64,000 nucleotides of DNA, from contig CABJBM010000005.1 in the NCBI GenBank assembly GCA_902363835.1, positions 221,034 to 285,033 of the forward strand, in the 5' to 3' direction. A model generated the notes under the pieces. That model saw nothing but the letters and a program-made list of their open reading frames with translations. It did not search any database and was not told the origin of the DNA. Numbering within the stretch: position 1 is the stretch's first letter; each line of letters opens with the position of its first letter. Positions 50,543 through 60,304 of this stretch are shown piece after piece. A program made the position numbers and the translations under genes. The DNA comes from Lachnospiraceae bacterium. GTDB taxonomy: Bacteria; Bacillota; Clostridia; Lachnospirales; Lachnospiraceae.

Positions 50543-50986
50543 ATGGAAGAAAAAAGTAAATATTTTGTGGTAAAGCAAAAGGCTGTACCTGAAGTATTGC
50601 TAAAAGTAGTAGAGGCGAAAAAGCTGTTGGAATCGGAGCGAGTCATCACTGTTCAAGAGGCGACTGACCGGGTCGGGATCAGCCGCAGTTCTTTTTACAA
50701 GTATAAGGATGATATCTTTCCTTTTTATGATAATACGAAGGGAAAAACCATTACCCTTGTGATGCAGATGGATGATGAACCGGGGTTGCTGTCCGACCTG
50801 CTTCATGTGGTAGCTGTGTACCGTGCCAATATCCTCACCATACACCAGAGCATTCCTGTCAATGGGGTGGCCACCTTGACATTGAGCGTGGAAGTCCTTG
50901 AGACCACCGGAAATGTTTCAAAAATGGTGGAGGATATCGAAGAAAAGAATGGGGTCCACTACGTTAAAATTTTAGCCAGGGAGTAG
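50543..50986 (+). CDS. ACT-domain regulatory protein (PheB/ThrR-like)
   Basis: A 147-residue protein. The N-terminal half has a helix-turn-helix-like VQEATDRVGISRSSFYKYKDDIFPF. The C-terminal ACT domain is TLVMQMDDEPGLLSDLLHVVAVYRANILTI and binds amino acids. It starts 6 nt before hom ends the gap, so it likely senses threonine or a related amino acid and controls the pathway, as ThrR-type proteins do. AAGGGAAG is the ribosome site; it lies in the 3' arm of the upstream inverted repeat. Confidence 0.87.
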   Translation: MEEKSKYFVVKQKAVPEVLLKVVEAKKLLESERVITVQEATDRVGISRSSFYKYKDDIFPFYDNTKGKTITLVMQMDDEPGLLSDLLHVVAVYRANILTIHQSIPVNGVATLTLSVEVLETTGNVSKMVEDIEEKNGVHYVKILARE

Positions 50987-50992
50987 AGAGAT

Positions 50993-52216
50993 ATGAAAAA
51001 TGTTGCAATTATGGGCTATGGTACCATTGGATCAGGTGTGGCAGAGGTTTTGGAAAGAAACAAAGAGATAATTGCCAGGAAAGTCGGCGACAGGGTTGAA
51101 GTAAAATATGTTCTGGATTTAAGGGAATTTCCCGGAGATCCTATGGAAAATAAGATTGTTCATGATTTTTCCGTCATTGAGAAGGATCCTGAGGTGTCCA
51201 TGGTGATCGAGACCATGGGAGGATTAAATCCGGCTTATCCTTTTGTAAAGGCAAGCCTGGAAGCAGGAAAGCATGTGGCTACCTCCAACAAGGCTCTGGT
51301 GGCAGCCTACGGCACCGAGCTTTTAGAGATCGCCAGAGAGCACCATGTGAATTTCTTTTTTGAGGCCAGTGTAGGCGGAGGCATTCCCATCATACGCCCT
51401 CTTTACACTTCTCTTGCAGGAGAGGAGATTGAAGAAATCACCGGTATTTTAAATGGAACCACCAACTACATATTGACAAAAATGGACAAAGCAGGAGAAA
51501 CCTTTGAAACGGCCTTAAGAGAGGCTCAGGAGCTTGGATATGCCGAGCGGAACCCGGAAGCTGACGTGGAAGGACACGATACCTGTCGAAAGATTGCCAT
51601 TCTGACAGCCATGGCAACGGGACACGAGGTCAATTACGAGCATATTTATACAGAAGGGATTACAAAAATAACGGATGTGGATTTCCGCTATGCCGATGCA
51701 ATGGGAACCTCTGTAAAGCTGTTTGGTTCAAGCAGGATCCAGGAGGGAATTGTCCATGCATTTGTAGCCCCGGTCATGATCGGAAAGGACCACCCTTTAT
51801 ATTCGGTAAACGACGTTTATAACGGAGTTCTTGTAAAAGGAAATATGGTGGGCACTTCCATGTTCTACGGAAGCGGCGCGGGAAAGCTTCCCACAGCCAG
51901 CGCTGTGGCCGCTGATATCATAGAAGCCCTTAAAGCCCAGGATCATCATGTGGAAATGGGATGGGACAGGGAAAGCCTTACCATTTCACCCATAGACAGC
52001 TTTTCTTTCCGCTGCTTTGTAAGAATCAAGGGAATTGCTGAAAAACGCTTAAAAGAAGTGGAGGCAGTATTTGGCAAGGTGGAAGTGGTGGAACTGGACC
52101 ATATGGATGAATTTGCGGTTCTTACGGACGTCATGACTGAAAAAGATTACGAAGAGAAAGCGAAAAAACTGCCGGGAATCAGGCAGCGCATCCGCGCAGA
52201 ATTTGAAGGCAGATAA
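50993..52216 (+). CDS. hom: Homoserine dehydrogenase
   Basis: A 407-residue NAD(P)-dependent enzyme reducing aspartate semialdehyde to homoserine. The Rossmann motif is VAIMGYGTIGSGVAEVL, and the catalytic domain has GGGIPIIRPL, ILNGTTNYILTKM and GYAERNPEADVEGHDTCRK. A C-terminal ACT domain (~330-407) gives feedback by threonine. Six nt after the ACT protein; aspartate kinase follows. Confidence 0.96.
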   Translation: MKNVAIMGYGTIGSGVAEVLERNKEIIARKVGDRVEVKYVLDLREFPGDPMENKIVHDFSVIEKDPEVSMVIETMGGLNPAYPFVKASLEAGKHVATSNKALVAAYGTELLEIAREHHVNFFFEASVGGGIPIIRPLYTSLAGEEIEEITGILNGTTNYILTKMDKAGETFETALREAQELGYAERNPEADVEGHDTCRKIAILTAMATGHEVNYEHIYTEGITKITDVDFRYADAMGTSVKLFGSSRIQEGIVHAFVAPVMIGKDHPLYSVNDVYNGVLVKGNMVGTSMFYGSGAGKLPTASAVAADIIEALKAQDHHVEMGWDRESLTISPIDSFSFRCFVRIKGIAEKRLKEVEAVFGKVEVVELDHMDEFAVLTDVMTEKDYEEKAKKLPGIRQRIRAEFEGR

Positions 52217-52307
52217 ACAATCCCCTGCTTTACAAGATGTAACAGATTTATGAGCAGACAGCAAAGCGGATAGGAAGATCCGCTTGACTTTTCGCCAGGA
52301 GGCATCA

Positions 52308-53516
52308 ATGTTAGTAGTGAAAAAATTTGGCGGTAGCTCCGTCGCAGACAAGGAAAGAATTTTTAATGTGGCAAAGCGCTGCATTGAGGAATATGAAAAA
52401 GGCAATCAGGTAGTAGTGGTCCTGTCCGCTATGGGAAAGACTACGGATGGTCTCATTGCAAAAGCCCATGAGATAAATCCCAACCCTCCAAAAAGGGAGA
52501 TGGATATGCTTCTGGCCACAGGGGAACAGATCAGCGTGGCCCTTATGGCTATGGCAATGAATGCTTTGGGAGTTCCGTCCGTTTCTTTAAATGCCTCCCA
52601 GGTGGCCATGCACACCACTTCTGCCTATGGGATGGCAAAATTAAAGCGCATCGATACGGAACGCATAAAGCATGAACTGGAGGCCAGGAAAATTGTGATC
52701 ATCACAGGCTTTCAGGGGATCAACAAATACGATGACTTAACAACACTTGGCCGGGGAGGTTCTGATACCACCGCCGTAGCTCTTGCTGCTGCCCTTCATG
52801 CGGATTCATGTGAGATCTATACGGATGTGGATGGTGTATACACAGCAGATCCCCACATTGTTCCAAACGCCAGAAAGCTTCCGGAGGTTTCTTATGATGA
52901 AATGCTGGAATTCGCTTCTCTGGGAGCAAAGGTGCTCCATAACCGGTCTGTGGAGATGGCAAAGCGTTATGGAGTTCAGTTGGTTGTCCTGTCAAGCCTG
53001 ACCAGGGCAGAAGGTACAGTTGTCAAGGAGGAAACAAAATTGGAAAGAATGCTGGTTAGCGGTGTGGCCGCGGATAAGAATGTAGCCCGTATTTCAGTGA
53101 TCGGGGTCAAAAATACGCCTGGAATTGCTTTTAAGATCTTTAATCTCCTGGCAAAGAACAATATTAACGTGGATATCATTATCCAGTCCATCGGACGGGA
53201 AGAGAGAAAAGACATTTCCTTTACGGTTGCAAAGACCGATTTGACGGAAACCATGGATCTTTTAAAGAAAAACAAGGAATCCATTACTGCTCAGGATGTG
53301 ACAAGTGAGGAAGGCGTAGCCAAGATTTCCATTATCGGTGCAGGAATGACAGGCAATCCGGGAGTAGCTGCCAAGATGTTTGAGGCCCTTTCCAGCGCCA
53401 ATGTGAATATTAAGATGATTGCTACCTCTGAGATCCGCATAACAGTCCTGATTGATGAAGGTGATGTAAACCGTGCCATGAGGACGGTCCATGATGCCTT
53501 TGATCTGGCGGATTAA
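52308..53516 (+). CDS. lysC: Aspartate kinase
   Basis: A 402-residue first enzyme of the aspartate family pathway. The kinase domain shows VVKKFGGSSVAD, TLGRGGSDTTAVALAAAL and CEIYTDVDGVYTADP; two C-terminal ACT domains (ISVIGVKNTPGIAFKIF, KISIIGAGMTGNPGVAAKMF) bind lysine or threonine. AGGAGG precedes ATG 52308. A 7-bp hairpin (AAGCGGA/TCCGCTT, 52264-52285) in the 91-nt gap from hom may tune expression. Confidence 0.95.
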   Translation: MLVVKKFGGSSVADKERIFNVAKRCIEEYEKGNQVVVVLSAMGKTTDGLIAKAHEINPNPPKREMDMLLATGEQISVALMAMAMNALGVPSVSLNASQVAMHTTSAYGMAKLKRIDTERIKHELEARKIVIITGFQGINKYDDLTTLGRGGSDTTAVALAAALHADSCEIYTDVDGVYTADPHIVPNARKLPEVSYDEMLEFASLGAKVLHNRSVEMAKRYGVQLVVLSSLTRAEGTVVKEETKLERMLVSGVAADKNVARISVIGVKNTPGIAFKIFNLLAKNNINVDIIIQSIGREERKDISFTVAKTDLTETMDLLKKNKESITAQDVTSEEGVAKISIIGAGMTGNPGVAAKMFEALSSANVNIKMIATSEIRITVLIDEGDVNRAMRTVHDAFDLAD

Positions 53517-53530
53517 AGGTCGGCAGAGAA

Positions 53531-53878
53531 ATGAACTGGTTGAAAAAATTATTTGGCCTGGGGGTTCCCTGCCTGTTCCATTCCCTGACCGGACTTTATT
53601 GTCCGGGCTGCGGGGGAACTCGGGCCATCCGGTCAATGTTGCGGGGGGACCTGCGGATGAGTTTTCAATATCACCCGCTGGTCCTTTATGCTGTTTTCGT
53701 GCTGTTTTTGGAAATAATATTAAGGATTGCCATGAAAGGAAAGAAGCCTTTCATGGATCATAGAAGAGCAGACAGGATATTGATCCTGGCAGGGGCCGCT
53801 ATTGTGGCGGCCAATTGGATTTTTAAGAATTATATGCTGGTTTTTAAGGGAGTGGATCTGCTTCCTCTTATGAGGTAG
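53531..53878 (+). CDS. DUF2752 membrane protein
   Basis: A 115-residue protein of the DUF2752 family, identified by the CPGCGGTRAIRSMLRGD motif in the N-terminal part (GLYCPGCGGTR) and two to three hydrophobic helices (HPLVLYAVFVLFLEIILRI, ILILAGAAIVAANWIF). Function unknown; found in many Gram-positives. Fourteen nt after lysC with a weak ribosome site, probably read through from it. Confidence 0.82.
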   Translation: MNWLKKLFGLGVPCLFHSLTGLYCPGCGGTRAIRSMLRGDLRMSFQYHPLVLYAVFVLFLEIILRIAMKGKKPFMDHRRADRILILAGAAIVAANWIFKNYMLVFKGVDLLPLMR

Positions 53879-53880
53879 GC

Positions 53881-54276
53881 CTAGTCTCCGGAAGGAGAGG
53901 TGGCTGTAAGGGCCTGGGCGGCAGTCTCAAAAACCTGTCTGAAATAATGGCCCATAGGTGTGTTGGTATCCATGGTGTCATATACAAAAATAATGAACAA
54001 TGCCATCATAAGGCCGCAAACTGCGGAAATAACAGACAGGATCAGACCGAGCTGGGCTTGCTGGGTAAAGGGTTTTCCCTGTCTGGAAAGCACGGCGCAC
54101 GCGATGCCGATCAGGCCCAGGAACAGTCCGGCAGGCAGGCTCCAGATGCTGAATATGGGAAGGCAGTCGCTGGCCAGTCCAATGCCGCCAAGAAGAACGG
54201 ACCAGAAGGCCAGCAAAGACCCTGTGGGACGGATCTGGGGCAGCATTCCGTTGTTGCTGTTATGGTTTTCTTCCAT
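53881..54276 (-). CDS. Small membrane protein, DUF4190-like
   Basis: A 131-residue protein with an Asn-rich cytosolic start and three hydrophobic segments: GSLLAFWSVLLGGIGLASD, SLPAGLFLGLIGIACAVL and LGLILSVISAVCGLMMALFII. The helix-turn-helix membrane pattern with GKPF between resembles DUF4190 proteins. It ends two nt from the convergent DUF2752 gene, with no space for a terminator. Function unknown. Confidence 0.7.
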   Translation of the reverse strand: MEENHNSNNGMLPQIRPTGSLLAFWSVLLGGIGLASDCLPIFSIWSLPAGLFLGLIGIACAVLSRQGKPFTQQAQLGLILSVISAVCGLMMALFIIFVYDTMDTNTPMGHYFRQVFETAAQALTATSPSGD

Positions 54277-54502
54277 TCGTAATTACCTCGTTTTCATAAA
54301 CCGTACTGTTTATAATTGTAGCACGAAAAGGCCTGCGTGTCCAGACGGGTCTTGCATAAGGCCCGTTGATGAATTATAATAGTGAATTGAATAAAGGTTG
54401 AAAGAAAAGTGTTTTTCATCCCCCATTTGTAAATCAACTGGATATACAAACATATCCCCTTGACTCATTGGGAGGAAAATTAAGAAAAATAAGGGGATCG
54501 CC

Positions 54503-56644
54503 ATGGATATCATAAAGGCATTACAAGAAGAGCTTTCCATTTCCCGCGGACAGGTGGAGGCAACGGTAAAACTCATTGATGAAGGAAATACCATTCCGTT
54601 TATTGCAAGATACCGGAAAGAAGTTACCGGTTCCTTAAATGATGAAATTTTGCGCACCTTAGATGAGCGGCTCCGCTATCTGCGGAACTTGGAAGAGAGG
54701 AAGGAACAGGTCCTTTCATCCATCAGGGAACAGGAGAAGCTGACACCGGAGCTGGAAAAAAAGATTTTAGAAGCCCAGACTCTGGTAGCAGTGGAGGATT
54801 TATACCGTCCTTATAAGCCTAAAAGAAGGACAAGGGCCACCATTGCAAAGGAAAAGGGACTGGAGCCTCTTGCCGATCTGATGGTGCTTCAGATGATAAA
54901 GACGCCCTTAAATGAGGCTGCAGTCCAGTACGTTTCCGAAGAAAAAGGTGTTTCTTCCCCGGAAGAGGCCATAAGCGGGGCAAAGGATATCCTGGCAGAA
55001 CGGATTTCCGACAATGCGGAATACCGCACCTATATCCGGAATGCCACCATGAATCAGGGAATCTTACAGTCAACGGCAAAGGATGAAAAGACGGAATCCG
55101 TATATGAGATGTATTACAATTATGAGGAAACCATTAAAAAATCCGCAGGCCACAGAATCCTTGCCATAAACAGAGGGGAAAAGGAAAAGATTCTTACTGT
55201 AAAAGTCCTTGCTCCTGTGGAGCAGATTCTGCGCTTTTTGGAAAAGCAGGTGATTGTAAGGGATAACCCCTTTACCACTCCTGCGCTGAAAGAGGTGGTA
55301 GGGGACAGCTACGACCGCCTCATAGCCCCTGCCATTGAGCGGGAAGTGAGAAGCGCTTTAACGGAGCAGGCCGAGGACGGCGCCATCCGGGTGTTCGGCA
55401 AGAACTTAGAACAGCTTTTGATGCAGCCTCCCATTGCAGGCCGGGTGGTCCTGGGCTGGGACCCGGCGTTTCGGACAGGCTGTAAGCTGGCTGTTGTGGA
55501 TGAGACCGGAAAAGTTCTTGATACCATAGTCATCTATCCCACGGCACCTCAAAATAAGGTGGATGAAGCAAAAGTTGTCTTAAAGAAGCTGATTAAAAAA
55601 TACAATATTTCCCTGATCTCCGTTGGGAACGGAACAGCATCAAGGGAATCGGAAGCAGTGATTGTGGAATTGTTAAAGGAAATACCGGAGCCGGTTCAAT
55701 ATATCATTGTAAACGAGGCAGGGGCCTCCGTATATTCCGCCAGCAAGCTTGCAACGGAAGAGTTCCCTAATTTTGACGTTGGCCAGAGGAGCGCCGCTTC
55801 CATTGCAAGAAGGCTGCAGGATCCCCTGGCAGAGCTGGTTAAGATCGACCCCAAATCCATTGGAGTGGGCCAGTACCAGCACGACATGAATCAGAAGCAT
55901 TTAAGCGAGGCCCTTCAGGGCGTGGTAGAAGACTGCGTAAACAAAGTGGGCGTGGATTTAAATACTGCTTCCGCTTCCCTGCTGGAGTATATATCCGGCA
56001 TTTCAAAACCAATTGCAAAGAATATTGTGGTCTATCGGGAAGAAAACGGGGCATTTACCGGCAGGAGCCAGCTTCTTAAGGTGCCGAAGCTGGGACCAAA
56101 GGCATACGAGCAGTGTGCCGGTTTTATGAGGATCCAGGGAGGAAAGAATCCTTTGGATGGAACCAGCGTTCACCCGGAAACCTATGAGGCGGCTAAAAAG
56201 CTTTTGGAAAAGCTGGGTTATGATTTAAAAGAGCTGGCCCGCGGAGGCTTAAACGGAATCGGCAAAAAAATTCTGGATTACAAGACTCTGGCAGCCCAGC
56301 TGGAAATCGGTGAAATCACCCTTCGGGATATTGTAAAAGAACTGGAAAAACCGGCAAGGGATCCCAGGGACCAGATGCCGGCTCCCATTCTCAGAACCGA
56401 TGTTATGGAAATGAAGGATCTGCAGCCAGGCATGGTTTTAAAGGGAACTGTGAGAAATGTCATTGATTTCGGCGCTTTTGTGGATATTGGTGTTCATCAG
56501 GATGGCCTTGTCCACATTTCCCAGATGTCTGATAAATTTATCAAACATCCCTTAGAGGCGGTCAGCGTGGGGGATATTGTTGAAGTCAAGGTCATAAGCG
56601 TGGATGCGCAGAAAAAGAGGATTGCCCTGACCATGAAATTATAA
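54503..56644 (+). CDS. tex: Tex RNA-binding transcription accessory protein
   Basis: A 713-residue Tex protein. The order is an N-terminal helical domain (ARYRKEVTGSLNDEILR), a YqgF/RNase-H-like domain (~320-450, GWDPAFRTGCKLAVVDETGKVLDT), helix-hairpin-helix motifs (DLNTASASLLEYISGI, LLKVPKLGPKAYEQCAGFMRI) and a C-terminal S1 domain (GMVLKGTVRNVIDFGAFVDIGVHQDGLVHISQM). It binds nucleic acid and associates with transcription; the exact role is unsettled. AAGGGG is upstream of the ATG. Confidence 0.95.
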   Translation: MDIIKALQEELSISRGQVEATVKLIDEGNTIPFIARYRKEVTGSLNDEILRTLDERLRYLRNLEERKEQVLSSIREQEKLTPELEKKILEAQTLVAVEDLYRPYKPKRRTRATIAKEKGLEPLADLMVLQMIKTPLNEAAVQYVSEEKGVSSPEEAISGAKDILAERISDNAEYRTYIRNATMNQGILQSTAKDEKTESVYEMYYNYEETIKKSAGHRILAINRGEKEKILTVKVLAPVEQILRFLEKQVIVRDNPFTTPALKEVVGDSYDRLIAPAIEREVRSALTEQAEDGAIRVFGKNLEQLLMQPPIAGRVVLGWDPAFRTGCKLAVVDETGKVLDTIVIYPTAPQNKVDEAKVVLKKLIKKYNISLISVGNGTASRESEAVIVELLKEIPEPVQYIIVNEAGASVYSASKLATEEFPNFDVGQRSAASIARRLQDPLAELVKIDPKSIGVGQYQHDMNQKHLSEALQGVVEDCVNKVGVDLNTASASLLEYISGISKPIAKNIVVYREENGAFTGRSQLLKVPKLGPKAYEQCAGFMRIQGGKNPLDGTSVHPETYEAAKKLLEKLGYDLKELARGGLNGIGKKILDYKTLAAQLEIGEITLRDIVKELEKPARDPRDQMPAPILRTDVMEMKDLQPGMVLKGTVRNVIDFGAFVDIGVHQDGLVHISQMSDKFIKHPLEAVSVGDIVEVKVISVDAQKKRIALTMKL

Positions 56645-56718
56645 AAGGAAGTTTTGACTTTGCTTAAGAAAAGTAATGCTGGGTAATGCTGTGCCAAAGG
56701 CACAGGAAGGAGGAAACC

Positions 56719-57225
56719 GTGGAAGAGAATCGTCCGATTGTAATAGAAGTAAAATTGACGGCAAAGGATTTATGGAAGTTTTCCATGTACCATTCCTATA
56801 AGGGGCTGCAGGGGCTTTTTAATATTATTTTCAGCGCTGCTGCTGTGTTTCTTCTGATCACCACATGGAGCTCCAATTCCACTTCATACCGGGTGCTGTT
56901 AATCATCTGTGCTTTGATGTTTACGGTCTGGCAGCCGGGTATCCTTTATTTAAAGGCTGCCAGGCAGGCTAAGGCTCCCAGGATCCAGAACCCTATGACT
57001 CTGACCTTTGATGAAGAAGGGATCCTGGTTTCTCAGGGAGAGGAATCTCTTTCCATTGCCTGGGAGAACATGGCCAAAGTGGACCGTGCAGGGGATATGA
57101 TGATTCTGTATATGGACCGGATTCATGCCTATCTGCTGCCTGATTCTGTCATTGGAGAAAAAAAGACGGAGATCCGTGGACTTATGAAAGAAAAACTGCC
57201 TCCTGAAAGGCGAAAGAGGATATAA
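56719..57225 (+). CDS. YcxB-like membrane protein
   Basis: A 168-residue protein with two adjacent membrane helices (~35-75: GLFNIIFSAAAVFLLITTW, VLLIICALMFTVW). A C-terminal YcxB-like domain follows (NPMTLTFDEEGILVSQGEESLSIAWENMAKVD). Function unknown. GTG 56719 is chosen for GGAAGGAGG five nt upstream. It directly abuts tsaE. Confidence 0.8.
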   Translation: MEENRPIVIEVKLTAKDLWKFSMYHSYKGLQGLFNIIFSAAAVFLLITTWSSNSTSYRVLLIICALMFTVWQPGILYLKAARQAKAPRIQNPMTLTFDEEGILVSQGEESLSIAWENMAKVDRAGDMMILYMDRIHAYLLPDSVIGEKKTEIRGLMKEKLPPERRKRI

Positions 57226-57654
57226 ATGATGGTAATAGAAAGCTGGAAACCAGAAGAAACCTATGAACTGGGGAAAAAGATGGGAGAGGAAGCCAGGCCT
57301 TCCTCCGTATACTGCTTAAATGGGGATTTGGGAGTGGGGAAGACCGTATTTACCCAGGGGTTTGCATCAGGCCTTGGGATCAGGGAACCGGTAAACAGCC
57401 CCACCTTTACCATTGTCAACCAGTATGAGGATGGACGCATGCCTTTTTACCATTTTGATGTGTACCGGATCGGTGATATCAGCGAGATGGATGAGATCGG
57501 CTATGAGGACTGCTTTTACGGAGACGGAGTGAGCCTTATTGAATGGTCCAATCTGATCACAGAGCTTCTTCCTGACCATGTAATAACTATAACCATAGAA
57601 AAAGATATGGAAAAAGGGTTTGATTACCGGAAAATAACCGTGGAGGGAATGTAA
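57226..57654 (+). CDS. tsaE: tRNA t6A ATPase TsaE
   Basis: A 142-residue P-loop protein required for t6A37 synthesis with TsaB and TsaD: Walker A GDLGVGKTVFTQGFA, SPTFTIVNQY, FDVYRI and LIEWS are hallmark segments. ATG 57226 immediately follows the previous stop. It forms a block with tsaB and rimI; tsaD is 1.5 kb downstream. Confidence 0.95.
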   Translation: MMVIESWKPEETYELGKKMGEEARPSSVYCLNGDLGVGKTVFTQGFASGLGIREPVNSPTFTIVNQYEDGRMPFYHFDVYRIGDISEMDEIGYEDCFYGDGVSLIEWSNLITELLPDHVITITIEKDMEKGFDYRKITVEGM

Positions 57655-58356
57655 ATGAGAATACTTGGAATTGAAAGTTCGTCTCTGGTGGCGTCCGTTG
57701 CCATTGTGGAGGATGAGGTGACGATTGCGGAATATACGGTAAATTTTAAGAGAACCCATTCCCAGACCCTTCTTCCCATGCTGGATGAAATTGTAAAAAT
57801 GGTGGATCTGGATTTGGAAACCATTGACGCCATTGCTGTTTCCGGAGGTCCTGGTTCCTTTACCGGGCTGCGGATCGGTTCTGCCACAGGCAAGGGCCTT
57901 GGCCTTGCATTAAAGAAACCCCTGGTTTCCGTACCAACCGTGGATGCCATGGCTTATAACCTGTTCGGCAGTGCTTACACGGTCTGCCCCATCATGGATG
58001 CCAGAAGGAATCAGGTATACACCGGCATTTATGACAACAGGAACGGATTTTCCGTAATAAAGGAACAATGTGCCATGGACATTGAAGAACTGGTGGAAGA
58101 ATTAAATGCAGCCGGGCAAAAAGTGGTTTTCTTAGGAGACGGAGTTCCTGTATACAAAAAACAAATACAAGAAAAGATAACTGTTCCCGTTTTGTTTGCT
58201 CCGGCTCATTTAAACCGGCAGCGTGCAGCAGCGGTTGCGGCCCTGGGATTCCTGTATTATGAAGAGGGAAAGATCCTTACGGCAGCAGAACATGCCCCTG
58301 TTTATTTAAGAAAGCCTCAGGCGGAGCGGGAGCGGGAGGCACATCTTTCTTCATGA
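57655..58356 (+). CDS. tsaB: tRNA t6A protein TsaB
   Basis: A 233-residue ASKHA-fold partner of TsaD: LGIESSSLVASVAIVED, RTHSQTLLPMLDEI, AVSGGPGSFTGLRIG and MDARRNQVYTG. It supports transfer of threonylcarbamoyl to A37 of ANN-decoding tRNAs. The start codon abuts the tsaE stop. Confidence 0.95.
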   Translation: MRILGIESSSLVASVAIVEDEVTIAEYTVNFKRTHSQTLLPMLDEIVKMVDLDLETIDAIAVSGGPGSFTGLRIGSATGKGLGLALKKPLVSVPTVDAMAYNLFGSAYTVCPIMDARRNQVYTGIYDNRNGFSVIKEQCAMDIEELVEELNAAGQKVVFLGDGVPVYKKQIQEKITVPVLFAPAHLNRQRAAAVAALGFLYYEEGKILTAAEHAPVYLRKPQAEREREAHLSS

Positions 58357-58371
58357 AAGGGGGAGAATCCC

Positions 58372-58806
58372 GTGGTTCGTGAAATGCAGCCTGAGGATGT
58401 ATTTGGGGTTTCTGAAATAGAACGGATCTGCTTTTCCGACCCATGGTCTTTGGAATCCGTTAAAGATGGTCTGGAAAGCAGCCTTGATACCTGGCTGGTA
58501 CTGGAAGAGGGGGGGGACCTACTGGGATACTGCGTCTTCCGGATCATTGCCGGGGAAGGAGAATTGCTCCGGATTGCCCTTCTCCCTGAGTACAGGGGAA
58601 GGGGACTGTCAAAGAAACTTATGGGCCGGCTGGTGGAATATTCCAGAAAAAAGGGGGTAGAATCTCTGTCTTTAGAGGTCCGCGAAAGCAATAAAAAAGC
58701 CAGAAACCTTTATAAATCCTATGGTTTTGAAGAGGAGACCATCCGGAAAAATTATTACCTGGATCCCTGTGAAAATGCAGTCATTATGTGGAACCGCCGG
58801 ATATGA
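58372..58806 (+). CDS. rimI: Ribosomal protein alanine N-acetyltransferase RimI
   Basis: A 144-residue GNAT acetyltransferase: VSEIERICFSDPWS at the start, ALLPEYRGRGLSKKLMG (acetyl-CoA motif A) and LEVRESNKKARNLYKSYGFEE. Homologues acetylate the N-terminus of ribosomal protein S18. GTG 58372 with GGGGGAG upstream. The tsaE-tsaB-rimI order is widely conserved. Confidence 0.92.
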   Translation: MVREMQPEDVFGVSEIERICFSDPWSLESVKDGLESSLDTWLVLEEGGDLLGYCVFRIIAGEGELLRIALLPEYRGRGLSKKLMGRLVEYSRKKGVESLSLEVRESNKKARNLYKSYGFEEETIRKNYYLDPCENAVIMWNRRI

Positions 58807-58932
58807 AACATTTACCACTAAAAATAGGGGTAAACACCGTTTATAATGTAGGGGTATCCAGTAAGGATGCCCTTTTTCCTATTTTCAGATTATGCAAAGC
58901 GGAAACAGGGCTTAACTGGTAAATGTGAAAAA

Positions 58933-59041
58933 GGAAATACCCTACGGGTATCCCTTTATGCCCAAGAGCATGGGCAATTAAGCGGAAACATCCTGCGGGT
59001 ATCCCTCTATGCCAAAAAAGCATGGCAGAAAAATGGAAAGG
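58933..59041 (+). repeat. Dispersed two-hairpin/SD repeat, copies C1 and C2 in tandem
   Basis: C1: ATACCC-TAC-GGGTAT, CCTTTATGCCC, GAGCA, TGGGCA. C2: CATCCTGCGGGTAT, CCTCTATGCC, CATGGCA, then a purine tail. Each has both hairpins; C2 leads into the ribosome site of the gene at 59052. A weaker possible copy lies near 58850. Confidence 0.8.
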
Positions 59042-59051
59042 TGAGAGGAAG

Positions 59052-59294
59052 ATGAGAAAGTACAAAAACGGTGGTCAGCTTGAAACAGTTGTGTGCAACT
59101 GCTGTGGCAAAAAAATTATCGTGTCAGAAGGTGTTGTCAGGGAGGGAATAATCAATATCAATCATTCCTGGGACTTTTTCTCCGAGAAGGATGGGGAAAT
59201 CCATCATTTTGATCTGTGCGAGGATTGCTACGATGCCATTATTCAGGAATTCAAAATTTCTGTGGAGGTAGAAGAACAGCTGGAATATTTATAG
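59052..59294 (+). CDS. Small zinc-motif protein of unknown function
   Basis: An 80-residue protein. CNCCGKK (Cys ~15-18) and CEDCYD (~57-60) could form one zinc site, with an intervening NINHSWDFFSEKDGEIHHFDL segment and an acidic C-terminal helix. No family assignment from memory beyond small clostridial hypothetical. ATG 59052 follows GAGAGGAAG at the end of tandem dispersed repeats. It lies between rimI and rnz on the same strand. Confidence 0.72.
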   Translation: MRKYKNGGQLETVVCNCCGKKIIVSEGVVREGIININHSWDFFSEKDGEIHHFDLCEDCYDAIIQEFKISVEVEEQLEYL

Positions 59295-59382
59295 TTGCTA
59301 ATTGCCTCTGCTTTGTGATATGATTTTATGAGGCGGTTTTTTAGCCGCTGTTCATTGACAGAGACCAAAGCGAGGAAATTTT

Positions 59383-60294
59383 ATGTTGGATATATGTTTA
59401 CTGGGAACCGGAGGAATGATGCCTCTGCCATACCGATGGCTGACAGCCATGATGGCCAGGTGTGAAGGCAGTGACCTTCTCATTGACTGCGGGGAAGGAA
59501 CCCAGATTGCGTTAAAGGAAAAGGGTTGGAGCCCGAAACCCATTGACATCATTTGCTTTACCCATTATCACGCCGATCATATCAGTGGTCTTCCGGGGCT
59601 TCTCCTGACCATGGGCAATGCGGAAAGGACAGAACCCCTGACTCTTATAGGGCCCAAAGGCCTGGAGCGTGTGGTGGGAGCCTTAAGGATCATTGCACCG
59701 GAGCTGCCCTTTGAGCTGAAATTCATGGAGCTTGAACAGAACCGGGAGCAGGTAACCATCGGGCCATATGTAATCGATGCTTACCGGGTGAACCACAATG
59801 TGGTCTGTTATGGCTATTCCATTTCCATTCCAAGGAAAGGCCGGTTTGACGTAGAACGGGCCAATGCCGCCGGAATACCCCAGAAATTCTGGAGCCGCCT
59901 GCAAAAGGGCGAAACCATTGAAGACGGAGAAAGAACCTTAACTCCTGATATGGTCCTGGGCCCGGAGAGGCGGGGACTTAAGGTCACCTATTGTACGGAT
60001 ACAAGACCGGTTCCTGTAATTGCGGAATATGCAAAGGAGGCGGATCTTTTTATCTGCGAGGGAATGTACGGAGAGGATGGAAAGGAAACAAAAGCCAGGG
60101 AATATAAGCATATGACCTTTTATGAAGCTGCCAGGCTGGCAAAGGAAGCCCAGCCTAAGCAGATGTGGCTGACCCATTACAGCCCCTCCCTTACCAGGCC
60201 AGAGGAATATATGGAGAAAGTCCGGGAGATCTTTCCCCGCGCCAAAGCGGCAAAGGACGCCTGGACCTTGGAGCTGGAATTTGATGAGGAGTGA
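59383..60294 (+). CDS. rnz: Ribonuclease Z
   Basis: A 303-residue metallo-beta-lactamase-fold tRNA 3' endonuclease. The zinc motif is [20 protein letters not shown]; further ligands come from [12 protein letters not shown] and LTHYSPS, with an [11 protein letters not shown] segment typical of RNase Z. It trims tRNA 3' ends where CCA is not encoded, which is the case for both tRNA genes in this window. GAGG precedes the ATG. Confidence 0.94.
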   Translation: MLDICLLGTGGMMPLPYRWLTAMMARCEGSDLLIDCGEGTQIALKEKGWSPKPIDIICFTHYHADHISGLPGLLLTMGNAERTEPLTLIGPKGLERVVGALRIIAPELPFELKFMELEQNREQVTIGPYVIDAYRVNHNVVCYGYSISIPRKGRFDVERANAAGIPQKFWSRLQKGETIEDGERTLTPDMVLGPERRGLKVTYCTDTRPVPVIAEYAKEADLFICEGMYGEDGKETKAREYKHMTFYEAARLAKEAQPKQMWLTHYSPSLTRPEEYMEKVREIFPRAKAAKDAWTLELEFDEE

Positions 60295-60304
60295 GGGAGC
60301 AGCA

